Part shown: piece after piece, positions 29,992 through 38,254 of the stretch
Position numbering within the stretch: position 1 is the first letter of the stretch
Layout: each line of letters starts with the position of its first letter
The notes under the pieces: model-generated
What the model was told of the DNA's origin: nothing
Seen by the model: the letters and a program-made list of their open reading frames with translations, nothing else
Databases searched by the model: none
Assembly: GCA_019307815.1 (NCBI GenBank)
Contig: JAFDIV010000002.1
Location: forward strand, 62,001-126,000
DNA: 64,000 nt
Source of the DNA: Deltaproteobacteria bacterium
Lineage (GTDB): Bacteria > Desulfobacterota > DSM-4660 > Desulfatiglandales > Desulfatiglandaceae
Reading direction: 5' to 3'
Made by a program: the position numbers and the translations under genes

Positions 29992-31065
29992 ATGGGCTTT
30001 ATCGTCAGTATCCTCTTTTCCTTTTTCGCAGTGGTTGTGGTGGTGGCGGTTCCATGGATTGGCGTTGGGGCGCTGGATCTACGGTTTTTATTTGGTATCG
30101 TAGTACCTTATGCTGCAATGGCTATCTTTTTTATTGGGGTTGTAATTCGCGTGATTGACTGGGCGCGTTCCCCTGTGCCGTTCAGGATCCCCACTACAGG
30201 AGGCCAGCAGTGGTCCTTCCCTTGGATCAAGCACAACCGTATTGACAATCCCAAGAGCACTTGGGGGGTAATCCTTAGGATGTTTTTTGAAGTGGTTACC
30301 TTCCGTTCTCTGTTCAGAAACACAAGATTGGAATACAGGAGAGTGGAAGGAGCACCGAAGATAGACTATGAATGGGAGAAATGGCTTTGGCTGGCGGCCT
30401 TACTTTTTCATTACTCATTTTTTGTGATATTTCTTCGGCACTTCCGCTTTTTTATGGAGCCTATTCCCTATTTCGTGCAGATTTTGGATAAACTTGACGG
30501 GTTCTTGGAGCTGGGTATTTTGCCCTTTATCAATGGGCTTGGTGTACCTACTGTATATATAACTGATATGTTGCTGATGCTGGCCTTGACCTATCTATTT
30601 GTAAGGCGATTGTATATCCATCAGGTTCGGTACGTATCCCTTCCAGCTGATTATTTCCCTCTTTTCCTTATTCTGGCACTTGGGTTCACCGGCATTCTGA
30701 TGAGGTATTTCATCAGGGTGGATATCACAGCAGTCAAAACTCTTGCTGTAGGATTATTTAAATTTCACCCCAAGACGCCCGAAGGAATCGGGGTCATATT
30801 CTATATCCATCTATTTTGTATTTCCACGCTTATAGCGTATTTTCCTTTCAGCAAGCTCATGCATTTTGCAGGGATATTCCTGAGTCCCACCAGAAACCTA
30901 TCAAATAATAGCCGAATAAAGCGACATATAAATCCATGGAACTATCCTGTCAAGGTGCATACCTATGAGGAATATGAGGACGAGTTTAGGGAGCTGATGG
31001 TGGAAGCCGGGCTCCCGGTGGAAAAACAGCCTGAGACAACTGCCGAGACGGGAGAAAAGGAGTAA
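29992..31065 (+). CDS. dsrM: Sulfite reduction-associated complex membrane subunit DsrM
   Basis: A 357-residue integral membrane protein related to NarI, the dihaem b subunit of the DsrMKJOP complex. Around six membrane helices are visible, with His residues in LLFHYSFFVIFLRHFRFF and YIHLFCIS suited to haem binding. It should exchange electrons between menaquinol or periplasmic DsrJ and cytoplasmic DsrK, which reduces the DsrC trisulfide formed during sulfite reduction. dsrK follows after 4 bp. The catalytic dsrAB and dsrC are not in this window. Confidence 0.92.
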   Translation: MGFIVSILFSFFAVVVVVAVPWIGVGALDLRFLFGIVVPYAAMAIFFIGVVIRVIDWARSPVPFRIPTTGGQQWSFPWIKHNRIDNPKSTWGVILRMFFEVVTFRSLFRNTRLEYRRVEGAPKIDYEWEKWLWLAALLFHYSFFVIFLRHFRFFMEPIPYFVQILDKLDGFLELGILPFINGLGVPTVYITDMLLMLALTYLFVRRLYIHQVRYVSLPADYFPLFLILALGFTGILMRYFIRVDITAVKTLAVGLFKFHPKTPEGIGVIFYIHLFCISTLIAYFPFSKLMHFAGIFLSPTRNLSNNSRIKRHINPWNYPVKVHTYEEYEDEFRELMVEAGLPVEKQPETTAETGEKE

Positions 31066-31069
31066 CTCT

Positions 31070-32698
31070 ATGGCGGACGTTCCAAAACCAGAAGAATTAG
31101 CCCAGATAGACCACCGACCCCCTGTTTTTAGGCCCTGGATTGATAGCCCTGTTGAGATGCGAAAAGGCATCTATTGTTATGGGGCAAAGGGCAAGAATTT
31201 GGCTGTAGTAGATATGCCAAATGCCAGGGACTGGAACCCAGCGGATGAAGACTGGAAGTTGCCCGAGAACTGGGAGGATATTATTAAGGAAGGAATGAGC
31301 GATAGGCTGGATAGATTCCGGTCTTTCAAGCTCTTTATGGACATTTGCGTGCGGTGTGGAGCATGTGCTGACAAATGCCATTTCTTCATCGGCTCGGGTG
31401 ATCCCAAGAATATGCCTGTCTTGAGGGCAGAACTATTAAGGTCGGTGTATAGACGTTACCATACTTTGGGAGGGAAGATCTTCGGCAAACTGGCCGGTGC
31501 TCGTGATCTTACCGAAGACGTGCTCAAGGAATGGTGGTATTACCTGTATCAGTGCACAGAGTGCAGGAGATGTTCACTTTTCTGTCCCTATGGTATTGAT
31601 ACGGCCGAAGTGACCATCATCGGCAGAGAGCTTACAAACCTCCTGGGACTGAATACCGATTGGATCCAGGCCCCAGTTGCAAATTGCTATCGTACAGGTA
31701 ACCACTTGGGCATTCAACCGCACGCTTATAAGGACATGATTGACTTCTTTGTGGATGAGATTGAGGAAGTAACCGGTGTGCGTGTGAATCCTAGCTTCAA
31801 CCGTAAGGGAGCAGAGATCCTTTTCATCACTCCCTCTGGTGACGTGTTTGCAGATCCTGGAACTTACACCTGTATGGGCTACTTGATGCTGTTCCATTAC
31901 TTAGAGAGTATGGGGTTGGACATCACTTGGAGTACCTATGCATCTGAGGGCGGAAATTTTGGCTACTTCACGTCCCATGAGATGGCAAAGCGGTTGAACG
32001 CAAAGATGTATGCCGAGGCCAAGCGTCTTGGCGTGAAATGGATCCTTGGCGGGGAATGTGGACATATGTGGCGCGTTATCAATCAGTATATGGACACGTT
32101 TAACGGACCGGCCGATTTTCTTGAAGAACCGGTTTCTCCCATCACCGGGACCAAATTTGAGAACGGCAAGTCCACCAAGATGGTCCATATCACCGAGTTT
32201 ACCGCAGATCTGATCAGACACAACAAGTTGAACCTTGACCCAAGCCGCAACGATAATCTCGTGGTCACCTTCCATGATTCCTGTAACCCGGCAAGAGGGA
32301 TGGGCCTTTTTGAAGAACCCAGATACGTGATTAAGAGCGTGTGTAACAACTTCTATGAAATGCCTCCCGAGACCATCAGGGAACAGACATTCTGCTGTGG
32401 AAGTGGTGCCGGACTAAATGCCGGTGAAAATATGGAGCTTAGGATGCGAGGGGGGTTGCCGCGTGCCAATGCGGTCAAGTATGTGCATGAAAAGTATGGA
32501 GTGAATATGATGGCCTGCATTTGCGCTATAGACCGCGCTGTGCTGCCTACATTGATGGAATATTGGGTGCCTGAGGTCCAAATTACGGGCGTTCACGAGC
32601 TTGTGGCTAATGCGCTGATTCTTGAAGGAGAGAAGGAAAGAACAACCAATTTGCGCGGCGAACCGCTTCCGGGAATGGAGGAAGAAGAGGATGTATGA
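31070..32698 (+). CDS. dsrK: DsrK, HdrD-like catalytic subunit
   Basis: A 542-residue cytoplasmic iron-sulfur protein resembling HdrD. Two [4Fe-4S] motifs are seen: CVRCGACADKCHF near residue 100 and CTECRRCSLFCPYG near residue 165. The C-terminal half holds CCG-type cysteine motifs (for example TFCCGSGAGLN near residue 443 and SCNPARGMGLF) for the special [4Fe-4S] centre that handles disulfides. It is the proposed site of DsrC reduction. An AAAAGGAG ribosome site is present. Confidence 0.94.
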   Translation: MADVPKPEELAQIDHRPPVFRPWIDSPVEMRKGIYCYGAKGKNLAVVDMPNARDWNPADEDWKLPENWEDIIKEGMSDRLDRFRSFKLFMDICVRCGACADKCHFFIGSGDPKNMPVLRAELLRSVYRRYHTLGGKIFGKLAGARDLTEDVLKEWWYYLYQCTECRRCSLFCPYGIDTAEVTIIGRELTNLLGLNTDWIQAPVANCYRTGNHLGIQPHAYKDMIDFFVDEIEEVTGVRVNPSFNRKGAEILFITPSGDVFADPGTYTCMGYLMLFHYLESMGLDITWSTYASEGGNFGYFTSHEMAKRLNAKMYAEAKRLGVKWILGGECGHMWRVINQYMDTFNGPADFLEEPVSPITGTKFENGKSTKMVHITEFTADLIRHNKLNLDPSRNDNLVVTFHDSCNPARGMGLFEEPRYVIKSVCNNFYEMPPETIREQTFCCGSGAGLNAGENMELRMRGGLPRANAVKYVHEKYGVNMMACICAIDRAVLPTLMEYWVPEVQITGVHELVANALILEGEKERTTNLRGEPLPGMEEEEDV

Positions 32699-33077
32699 TG
32701 GAGGTAAGATCATTGTTGGCCTTATCATAGGCATCGGGCTGTTGCTTTCCCCGTTTTTCTATAATGCCGGCAAGGCAGTCAAGGCACCAGAGCCCGAGCT
32801 AACTCCCAAGGCAAAAGAGGCGAAGGTTTGTGTGGCTCCTACGCCTTACATGAGAAACAATCATATGCATCTTTTGGATGATTGGCGCCAGACAGTGGTC
32901 CGGAATGGGGAGAGGTATTACAAGGCCTCAACTGGGAAGATGTATTACAAAAGCTTGCAGGTTACTTGCCTGGATTGCCACTCCAATAAATCAAAATTTT
33001 GTGACCAGTGCCATAACTATATTGGCATGGACCCCTATTGCTGGGACTGCCATATTGTGCCGAAGGAGAATAAGTAA
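32691..33077 (+). CDS. dsrJ: DsrJ, triheme cytochrome c subunit
   Basis: A 128-residue periplasmic triheme cytochrome c. The start at 32691 overlaps the end of dsrK by eight bases and has GGAGGAAGAAG before it. An N-terminal hydrophobic helix (about residues 8-24) acts as an anchor or signal. Three CXXCH haem sites are visible: CLDCH, CDQCH and CWDCH. The Cys in AKVCVAPTPYMRNNH may be the unusual axial ligand described for DsrJ. Its first base of stop overlaps the dsrO start. Confidence 0.92.
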   Translation: MYDGGKIIVGLIIGIGLLLSPFFYNAGKAVKAPEPELTPKAKEAKVCVAPTPYMRNNHMHLLDDWRQTVVRNGERYYKASTGKMYYKSLQVTCLDCHSNKSKFCDQCHNYIGMDPYCWDCHIVPKENK

Positions 33078-33871
33078 TGGGTATTAGCAGAAGAAGGTTC
33101 CTAAAAGTGGCCGGCCTTTCCGCGATTATGGCGGTAGGGGGAAAGGCAGGTTTTGAGCTGTTGCGTCCTGGGCAGGTAGAAGCATCCCTTCCCCTGACAA
33201 AGGGAAAAAGGTGGGCCATGGTCATTGACATGCGTAAAGTCACGGACGAAATTATCCAGAAATGTAAAGAGGCATGCCACAAGGCACATAACGTACCTGA
33301 ATTCGGGAATCCGAAGGTGGAGCTTAAATGGATCTGGGAGGAGGAATTTGAGCATGCCTTTCCAGACCAAGAGCATGAATACGTTGCTGATGGGATAAAG
33401 GATAAAGGTTTCCCGTTGCTTTGCAACCACTGTTCAAATCCGCCCTGCTGTCGTGTGTGTCCGACAGGGGCCACTTGGCAGAGGGAAGACGGAATTGTGA
33501 TGATGGACTGGCACCGGTGTATAGGTTGCCGGTTCTGTATGGCAGGTTGCCCATATGGGTCCAGGAGTTTTAATTGGGGTGATCCCGGAAAGGCACCAAA
33601 GGAATTGAATCCGGATTTCCCAACAAATCCCGATTTTCCCACAAGGACCCTTGGGGTGGTGGAAAAGTGTACCTTTTGCAATGAGAGGTTAGCAAAGGGG
33701 CAGTTGCCGATCTGCGTGGAGGAGGCAAATAAAATAGAGAAGGATTCATTTATCTTTGGTGACTTGGCTGATCCGGACTCCAATGTAAGAAAGGCTCTCC
33801 GGAAACACTTTGCTATTCGTCGGAAACCTGAGTTGGGGACGAGTCCTAATGTTTATTACATTATAGGGTGA
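33077..33871 (+). CDS. dsrO: DsrO, Tat-exported ferredoxin-like subunit
   Basis: A 264-residue periplasmic iron-sulfur protein. It begins with a twin-arginine signal (SRRRFLK) and a hydrophobic stretch up to about residue 25. Several cluster motifs follow: CNHCSNPPCCRVCP, CIGCRFCMAGCPYG and KCTFCNERL, as in NrfC/HybA-type proteins that carry up to four [4Fe-4S] centres. It should pass electrons between DsrJ and the quinone-active DsrP. The gene overlaps dsrJ by one base. Confidence 0.93.
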   Translation: MGISRRRFLKVAGLSAIMAVGGKAGFELLRPGQVEASLPLTKGKRWAMVIDMRKVTDEIIQKCKEACHKAHNVPEFGNPKVELKWIWEEEFEHAFPDQEHEYVADGIKDKGFPLLCNHCSNPPCCRVCPTGATWQREDGIVMMDWHRCIGCRFCMAGCPYGSRSFNWGDPGKAPKELNPDFPTNPDFPTRTLGVVEKCTFCNERLAKGQLPICVEEANKIEKDSFIFGDLADPDSNVRKALRKHFAIRRKPELGTSPNVYYIIG

Positions 33872-33878
33872 GGTTGTT

Positions 33879-35036
33879 ATGCTTGATAGAGCATTGAAAG
33901 GAAGTAGTAGGTATTGGGGGTGGTTGATATTTCTTTTGGTCTTAATGGGTATAGGCTTTGCCTGCTACCTTTACCAGTTCAAGGTAGGTTTGAAGATTAC
34001 AGGTATGAGCCGCGATGTTTCCTGGGGTCTATATATATCCCAACTTACCTACCTAGTCGGAGTGGCAGCCTCAGGGGTAATGGTGGTGCTTCCTTATTAC
34101 CTACATGATTACAAGGCCTTTGGCAGGATTACCATATTGGGAGAGTTCATGGCCATTGCCGCAGTTCTCATGTGCCTGCTTTTTGTTATGGTGGATCTAG
34201 GGAAGCTGCCCCGCCTCATGAACATCATTATGTATCCCCATCCCAAGTCCATTCTCTTTTGGGATATGATCGTTTTGAACGGATACTTGATATTGAATAT
34301 CTTGATCGGATGGAATGTACTGGCCGCTGAACGCAAGGGTGTGCATTATTCCACATGGGTCAAGGTGTTAATATACATTTCCATACCCTGGGCCTTCAGT
34401 ATCCATACAGTTACTGCGTTCCTTTACGCAGGCCTGCCCGGAAGGCATTTTTGGCTGACCGCGATCATGGCACCACGCTTTTTAGCCTCCGCCTTTTGTT
34501 CAGGTCCAGCAATTCTCCTTCTCATAGCCCTGGTCGTAAGAAAATTCACCAATTTTGATCCAGGCAAGGAGCAGATAAGGACACTTGGAGGCATTATTGC
34601 CTATGCATTCATTATAAACATATTCTTCTTCCTAATGGAGATATTCACCTCATTTTACAGCCAAATCCCAGGCCACATGCATTCCTTTGTATATTTATTC
34701 CTGGGGCTTGATGGATACGGAAAACTGGCTCCCTGGATGTGGACTTTCGTCTTTTTTGCAATTGTGGCCTTGATACTATTGATTATTCCCTCAACCCGCA
34801 GGAAAGAGGATACCCTAGCGATTGCGTGCGCTGCAGTTGTGATATCCACCTGGATTGACAAGGGCCTTGGGTTGATCATTGGAGGATTTGTGCCTAACCC
34901 GTTTGAGAGAGTCTTTGAATACTGGCCCACGACTCCTGAGGTCTTGATTACCATTGGTGTGTGGGCCATGGGATTTTTCGTGTTGACCGTGCTTTTCAAG
35001 ATTGCCGTATCCATCAAGGAAGAAGTGGCTGCATAG
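33879..35036 (+). CDS. dsrP: DsrP, NrfD-like quinone-interacting membrane subunit
   Basis: A 385-residue polytopic membrane protein of the NrfD/PsrC family with about ten helices. It is expected to oxidise or reduce menaquinone on the periplasmic side and give electrons to DsrO. Family features include SWGLYISQLTYLVGVAASG near residue 48 and the HTVTAFLYAGLPGRHFW segment near residue 175. It is the last gene of the dsrMKJOP set and is followed by a terminator. Confidence 0.93.
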   Translation: MLDRALKGSSRYWGWLIFLLVLMGIGFACYLYQFKVGLKITGMSRDVSWGLYISQLTYLVGVAASGVMVVLPYYLHDYKAFGRITILGEFMAIAAVLMCLLFVMVDLGKLPRLMNIIMYPHPKSILFWDMIVLNGYLILNILIGWNVLAAERKGVHYSTWVKVLIYISIPWAFSIHTVTAFLYAGLPGRHFWLTAIMAPRFLASAFCSGPAILLLIALVVRKFTNFDPGKEQIRTLGGIIAYAFIINIFFFLMEIFTSFYSQIPGHMHSFVYLFLGLDGYGKLAPWMWTFVFFAIVALILLIIPSTRRKEDTLAIACAAVVISTWIDKGLGLIIGGFVPNPFERVFEYWPTTPEVLITIGVWAMGFFVLTVLFKIAVSIKEEVAA

Positions 35037-35105
35037 CACGGTAAGCAAACCCTGTAATTGCAATAATAGGAGACTGGATGAAATAGTTTTTGCTGAATCC
35101 GAAGG

Positions 35106-35136
35106 GGCCCCTCAGAGCCATCTGGAGGGGCCTTTC
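35106..35136 (+). terminator. Terminator of the dsr operon
   Basis: GGCCCCTC pairs with GAGGGGCC, with AGA/TCT extending the stem around a short loop, followed by TTTCTTGG. Confidence 0.7.
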
Positions 35137-35232
35137 TTGGTTTGACCTTGGAGCCATTAAATTAAAAGAAGAGGGGGGCTTTTTTAGTTAGATCAAAGAG
35201 ATAGCAAAGGTCATAAGCCCCAAATAAAAAAC

Positions 35233-35261
35233 TTGACACCCAAAATTGACTTTGCTAATAA
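35233..35261 (+). promoter_or_regulatory. Promoter of the ferredoxin gene
   Basis: TTGACA, a 17-bp spacer and TAATAA. Transcription should begin about 130 nt before the ferredoxin start. Confidence 0.6.
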
Positions 35262-35276
35262 ACCCGCTGTTTATTA
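35256..35276. promoter_or_regulatory. Palindrome overlapping the -10 of the ferredoxin promoter
   Basis: TAATAAAC and GTTTATTA are perfect inverted 8-bp arms around CCGCT. The left arm contains the -10 element, the expected placement for a repressor operator. The regulator is unknown. Confidence 0.5.
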
Positions 35277-35396
35277 AGGTAGGAGGGCAGTACATAAAGT
35301 AAAAAAACCAGTGGGACGGCTCTCGTACCTAAACTTTGGAGAGGAATCAGGGATTAGGATTCCGCTGAAATTTTAATATGAGGAGGATGTTAAACT

Positions 35397-35585
35397 ATGG
35401 CTTACGAAGTAGTGGTTGATCCCGATAAATGTGAGGGCTGCGAAGAGTGTGTAGAGGTTTGTCCTGTGGACGTGTATGAAATCCAGGATGGAAAGTCCGT
35501 GCCGGTCAATGCTGAAGAATGCCTGGGTTGTGAATCCTGCGTGGAAGTTTGTGACCAGGAGGCCATTACGGTTACCGAGGTATAG
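35397..35585 (+). CDS. 2[4Fe-4S] ferredoxin
   Basis: A 62-residue soluble ferredoxin with two clusters: CEGCEECVEVCP and CLGCESCVEVCD. It is strongly acidic, as expected of a mobile low-potential electron carrier. AGGAGGATG precedes the start. It has its own promoter and terminator, so it is a separate unit even though it lies next to dsrMKJOP. It could connect with the Hdr complexes encoded further on, as reduced ferredoxin is the usual product of flavin-based bifurcation; that link is inference. Confidence 0.94.
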   Translation: MAYEVVVDPDKCEGCEECVEVCPVDVYEIQDGKSVPVNAEECLGCESCVEVCDQEAITVTEV

Positions 35586-35621
35586 GTAGCTTTGGCGCAT
35601 TGACCACAAAAACAAAGTTAT

Positions 35622-35658
35622 CCCCATCGACCCGAAGCCGAGGTCGGTGGGGTTTTTT
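35622..35658 (+). terminator. Terminator of the ferredoxin gene
   Basis: CCCCATCGACC pairs with GGTCGGTGGGG (one mismatch) and is followed by TTTTTT. Confidence 0.8.
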
Positions 35659-35675
35659 GTTGCGATTTTGTGGCG

Positions 35676-35707
35676 AAAAAGAGCCACTCTTGTGAGTGGC
35701 TCTTTTT
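35676..35707. terminator. Bidirectional terminator between the ferredoxin and cytochrome c3 genes
   Basis: AAAAAGAGCCACTC and GAGTGGCTCTTTTT form a perfect 14-bp palindrome around TTGT, with A and T runs at either end. It can stop transcripts from both convergent genes. Confidence 0.85.
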
Positions 35708-35738
35708 ATTAGTCTATTAAAAGGTTAAGGGTTATTTA

Positions 35739-36152
35739 TTATTTCTTTGCATGACACTGGCTGCACTTCTTATATGGGCCGGTTTTCTTACCCGCTTTGG
35801 CTAATTTCTTATGGCAGGTTTTGCAATTCTTGTGATAGGCATTCTGCAGCTTGGGAACCTTGCCCTGTTTCTTTAGGGGATTATGGCACTTGCTGCAATG
35901 CTGCACAGGGTCTCCCTCTTTCCACACGTTTTTGCCGTTTTGATAATCATGATGGCATTCTGTGCAGGCAACCTTGTAGTCTGCATGATGCTTTTTGTGT
36001 GAAAAGTGGACAGGGCCTTTTTTGTCCGCCTTATACCCGGTATTATTAATGACGATCTGATCGGGAACATCAGCCGCAACAAGTACCCCTACCACGAGGA
36101 AGACAAGACCTACAAGAAGAACAACAAGCAGCCCAAGACCTTTTCTCTTCAT
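35739..36152 (-). CDS. Tetrahaem cytochrome c3 (class III)
   Basis: A 137-residue periplasmic cytochrome, the usual electron acceptor of periplasmic hydrogenases in sulfate reducers. The start at ATG 36152 follows GGAGGTG; a GTG at 36164 falls inside that site. Residues about 1-27 are a hydrophobic signal or anchor. Four CXXCH sites are present (CTECH, CSKCH, CKTCH, CSQCH), with additional His residues in HFSHKKHHADY for sixth ligands. All four sites have two-residue spacing, unlike the mixed spacing of many Desulfovibrio type I proteins. It is on the same strand as the hydrogenase cluster and has its own promoter. Confidence 0.9.
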   Translation of the reverse strand: MKRKGLGLLVVLLVGLVFLVVGVLVAADVPDQIVINNTGYKADKKGPVHFSHKKHHADYKVACTECHHDYQNGKNVWKEGDPVQHCSKCHNPLKKQGKVPKLQNAYHKNCKTCHKKLAKAGKKTGPYKKCSQCHAKK

Positions 36153-36227
36153 CCGCTCTTTCACCTCCTTTCACTGGAAATGAATCTACTGTCCCTTTAG
36201 ACACAGAATATGTCATATTACAAGATG

Positions 36228-36256
36228 ACTATATAAAAAGAACTATACCCTGTCAA
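36228..36256 (-). promoter_or_regulatory. Promoter of the cytochrome c3 gene
   Basis: Read on the minus strand: TTGACA, a 17-bp spacer and TATAGT, about 75 bp before the start codon. It lies just after the end of hypC, so the cytochrome can be transcribed apart from the hydrogenase genes. Confidence 0.65.
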
Positions 36257-36263
36257 GCACTAT

Positions 36264-36503
36264 CTATGTCTTAGGGGGCTCATCATCAAGTAATTGGGCC
36301 ATTTCCTTTAGGACCTTTAGTGACTCCATGGCCTCGGCCTCGTCGATTTTGTGAATAGCAAAACCGGCATGTACGATAACATAGTCACCTACCTTTGCAT
36401 CATTTAAGAGAAGTAGGCTTACCTCCCTTTGGGTTCCATCCATGTCGATGGTACCCATTCCGTCGTTTATCTCTATGATTTTAGCAGGGATTGCAAGACA
36501 CAT
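36264..36503 (-). CDS. hypC: Hydrogenase assembly chaperone HypC/HupF
   Basis: A 79-residue chaperone that carries the Fe(CN)2CO unit to the hydrogenase large-subunit precursor. It has the invariant N-terminal MCLAIPAKI with the essential Cys2. The rest is a small OB-like beta barrel, usual length. It overlaps the protease gene by 23 bases. It is the only Hyp-type assembly factor seen; hypA, B, D, E and F must be elsewhere. Confidence 0.93.
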   Translation of the reverse strand: MCLAIPAKIIEINDGMGTIDMDGTQREVSLLLLNDAKVGDYVIVHAGFAIHKIDEAEAMESLKVLKEMAQLLDDEPPKT

Positions 36504-37020
36504 AATTCAATTGCTCCTCAGTGTTTTTCTCAATAGGATTAACTCCCAGGGCTTTTAACTCCTCCAAAACCATTTCTAGAAGAGAGTCCATTTTTTTCTT
36601 TACAGCGGGCGTCAATTCTAGACTGACAGAAATGATATCCTGGGGCTCTAGTCCCAATATAACTGTTTGTGGCACCTTATCAAGAGCTTGGCATAGTGTT
36701 AGGGCCTCTAAGAGGTCGATTTCATGGAGGGAGTTTTTTGCAAATATACGGCGAGGAATATCATTACCGGTTAGCTTGTAAAGCGTGCCAGGGGGGCCTC
36801 CATTCTTTATGGCATCAACTACTATGAGGTGGTCCGCTTTTGTTATAGTACCTAAAAGGTGAATTCCAAGAACGCCACCATCTATAATTGATACATGATC
36901 AGGAAACCGATACCGCTGTTGGAGGGCCTCCACTGCCCGAATTCCAAGACCTTCATCGGACAAAAGAAGATTGCCTACGCCCAATACTATAATATGAGGT
37001 CTTTTTTGTTCCATGGCCAT
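36481..37020 (-). CDS. Hydrogenase maturation protease (HyaD/HycI family)
   Basis: A 179-residue endopeptidase that removes the C-terminal tail of the large subunit after nickel insertion. The motif GVGNLLLSDEGLGIRAVE near residue 14 carries the first metal-binding acidic residue (SDEG), and VVDAIKNGG carries another near residue 70. Its presence fits the large-subunit gene upstream, which still encodes a 15-residue tail after the final His. It overlaps hypC. Between it and the large subunit lies a damaged RND gene. Confidence 0.93.
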   Translation of the reverse strand: MAMEQKRPHIIVLGVGNLLLSDEGLGIRAVEALQQRYRFPDHVSIIDGGVLGIHLLGTITKADHLIVVDAIKNGGPPGTLYKLTGNDIPRRIFAKNSLHEIDLLEALTLCQALDKVPQTVILGLEPQDIISVSLELTPAVKKKMDSLLEMVLEELKALGVNPIEKNTEEQLNYVSCNPC

Positions 37021-37110
37021 TGAGCTCTTGCATTATTCAAAAATATGCACAAGCCATTTCTGACTCGGTGAAAAACCTAATTCCTATGCCTGAAAGATCT
37101 AATAAGCATG

Positions 37111-38178
37111 CTAGAGCTTAAGCTTAGTATAGCGGAAAATGGCTACCAATATCAATCTGTTTATTTGATATTCTTGTTCTATTTCCGTTTTTTTTGGAAG
37201 TGCTAAGTTGATCTCTTTAAAGGCCTTTGTTATCAGATCCTCTGTGCTGTCGTACAATGAAGGGCTCTTGTAAGAGGCTATGCCAAAGTTCATATGGATA
37301 TGAACAGGTTTGTCGCTTTTACTCAGTGCAAGGTCATATTCCGGAAATATGTACATGCAGTAGGCTGTCCCTACTGCGATAAGAAAGACCGGGACAATCA
37401 TGGTGAGCATGGAAAGTGGTGTGCCTGTCCAGGCCATAAGCCCAAAGGTCCAAATTAGCCCCATGATCACAGAGCCAGCCGGTATAATAACGCCCATTGG
37501 AGTACGCATGAAAAGGAAGAGGACAAGAGCAATAATGAGAAATGTGATGGGGGGCAGATGGAAAAAGTCCTTTTTTGTAAACCTAGCGAGGGCATTCGCT
37601 ACGATGGGCATGCCGATTTGATAGAGGTAAAGTGGTTCCTCTTTAATGATTTCTTTGACCTTTTCAATAATCGTTTTCTTGCTTTTGATATCTTTGAGGA
37701 CTAGGCAGATTGCCGTGGTTCTTTCGCCCCAGGAAATAAGATTATTCTTGAATGATTCTATAGGAGAAATGATGGCCCTGAACTCGCCCAAGGACATTTG
37801 CCCGGATAGATCTATAGCCCTTCTTGCCTCTGGAAGGCTGATGATCCTTTTCACGCCTTTTACCTTGGACAACTTTTTCCCGAGGTTGTCCAACTGAGCA
37901 AACGCCTTAGGATCGAAGATGTGTTGGGCCTTGGCTACTACAAGAATAATCTCTTCTGAGCCAAAAGTTTGCTTGAAGGTCTGGTATTGTTTGGTTTGAG
38001 GAAGATCTTCAATGGCCAGGTCATATATGCTGGTTCTAAAGCGTAGGTTCGGAAGTTGAACGGCGAAGATGAGCGTGATTACAAGGTTGATGATAATTAC
38101 ATGCCATGGATGTTGGATGATAGTTCGAAGTAGGGACTTAGGACCCAAGTGGGCCGCGACTGAAGAGGCAGGCTTCAT
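37111..38178 (-). pseudogene. Truncated RND (HAE3-like) exporter with an unrelated C-terminal tail
   Basis: The frame encodes 355 residues. Residues about 1-290 match the first third of an RND/MMPL family protein of the HAE3 type: a first helix (HPWHVIIINLVITLIFAV), a periplasmic domain, then about three helices ending AVGTAYCMYIFPEYD. Full-length proteins have about 750-900 residues and twelve helices. From about residue 300 the sequence changes abruptly to a soluble stretch (MNFGIASYKSPSLYDSTEDL) that resembles the end of a GGDEF domain. I judge it a deletion fusion, thus a pseudogene, although the frame is open. It lies within the hydrogenase gene cluster and is on the same strand. Confidence 0.55.
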
Positions 38179-38212
38179 GGCATGGTGTAGCCTTTTTAGA
38201 GGAAAGGCAAAG

Positions 38213-38241
38213 GCCCCCCTCCTTCATTGAAGGAGGGGGGC
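38213..38241 (-). terminator. Hairpin after the hydrogenase large-subunit gene
   Basis: GCCCCCCTCCTTC pairs perfectly with its complement over 13 bp around a 3-nt loop. No U-run follows on the minus strand, so it may protect the hydrogenase mRNA 3' end or weaken read-through to the RND remnant and maturation genes. Confidence 0.5.
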
Positions 38242-38254
38242 TGTATATCGAGTA

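Larger units (their letters stand above)
35037..35396. other. Intergenic region between dsrP and the ferredoxin gene
   Basis: This 360-bp gap holds the dsr terminator (35106-35135), then a promoter with an overlapping palindrome (35233-35276), and a leader of about 125 nt that has a GGAATC/GATTCC hairpin near 35344-35364. No gene was recognised. Confidence 0.6.

Noticed and set aside
35676-35707. Operator for the cytochrome c3 gene
   Set aside because: The palindrome lies at the 3' ends of two convergent genes and has A and T runs, so it is a bidirectional terminator.
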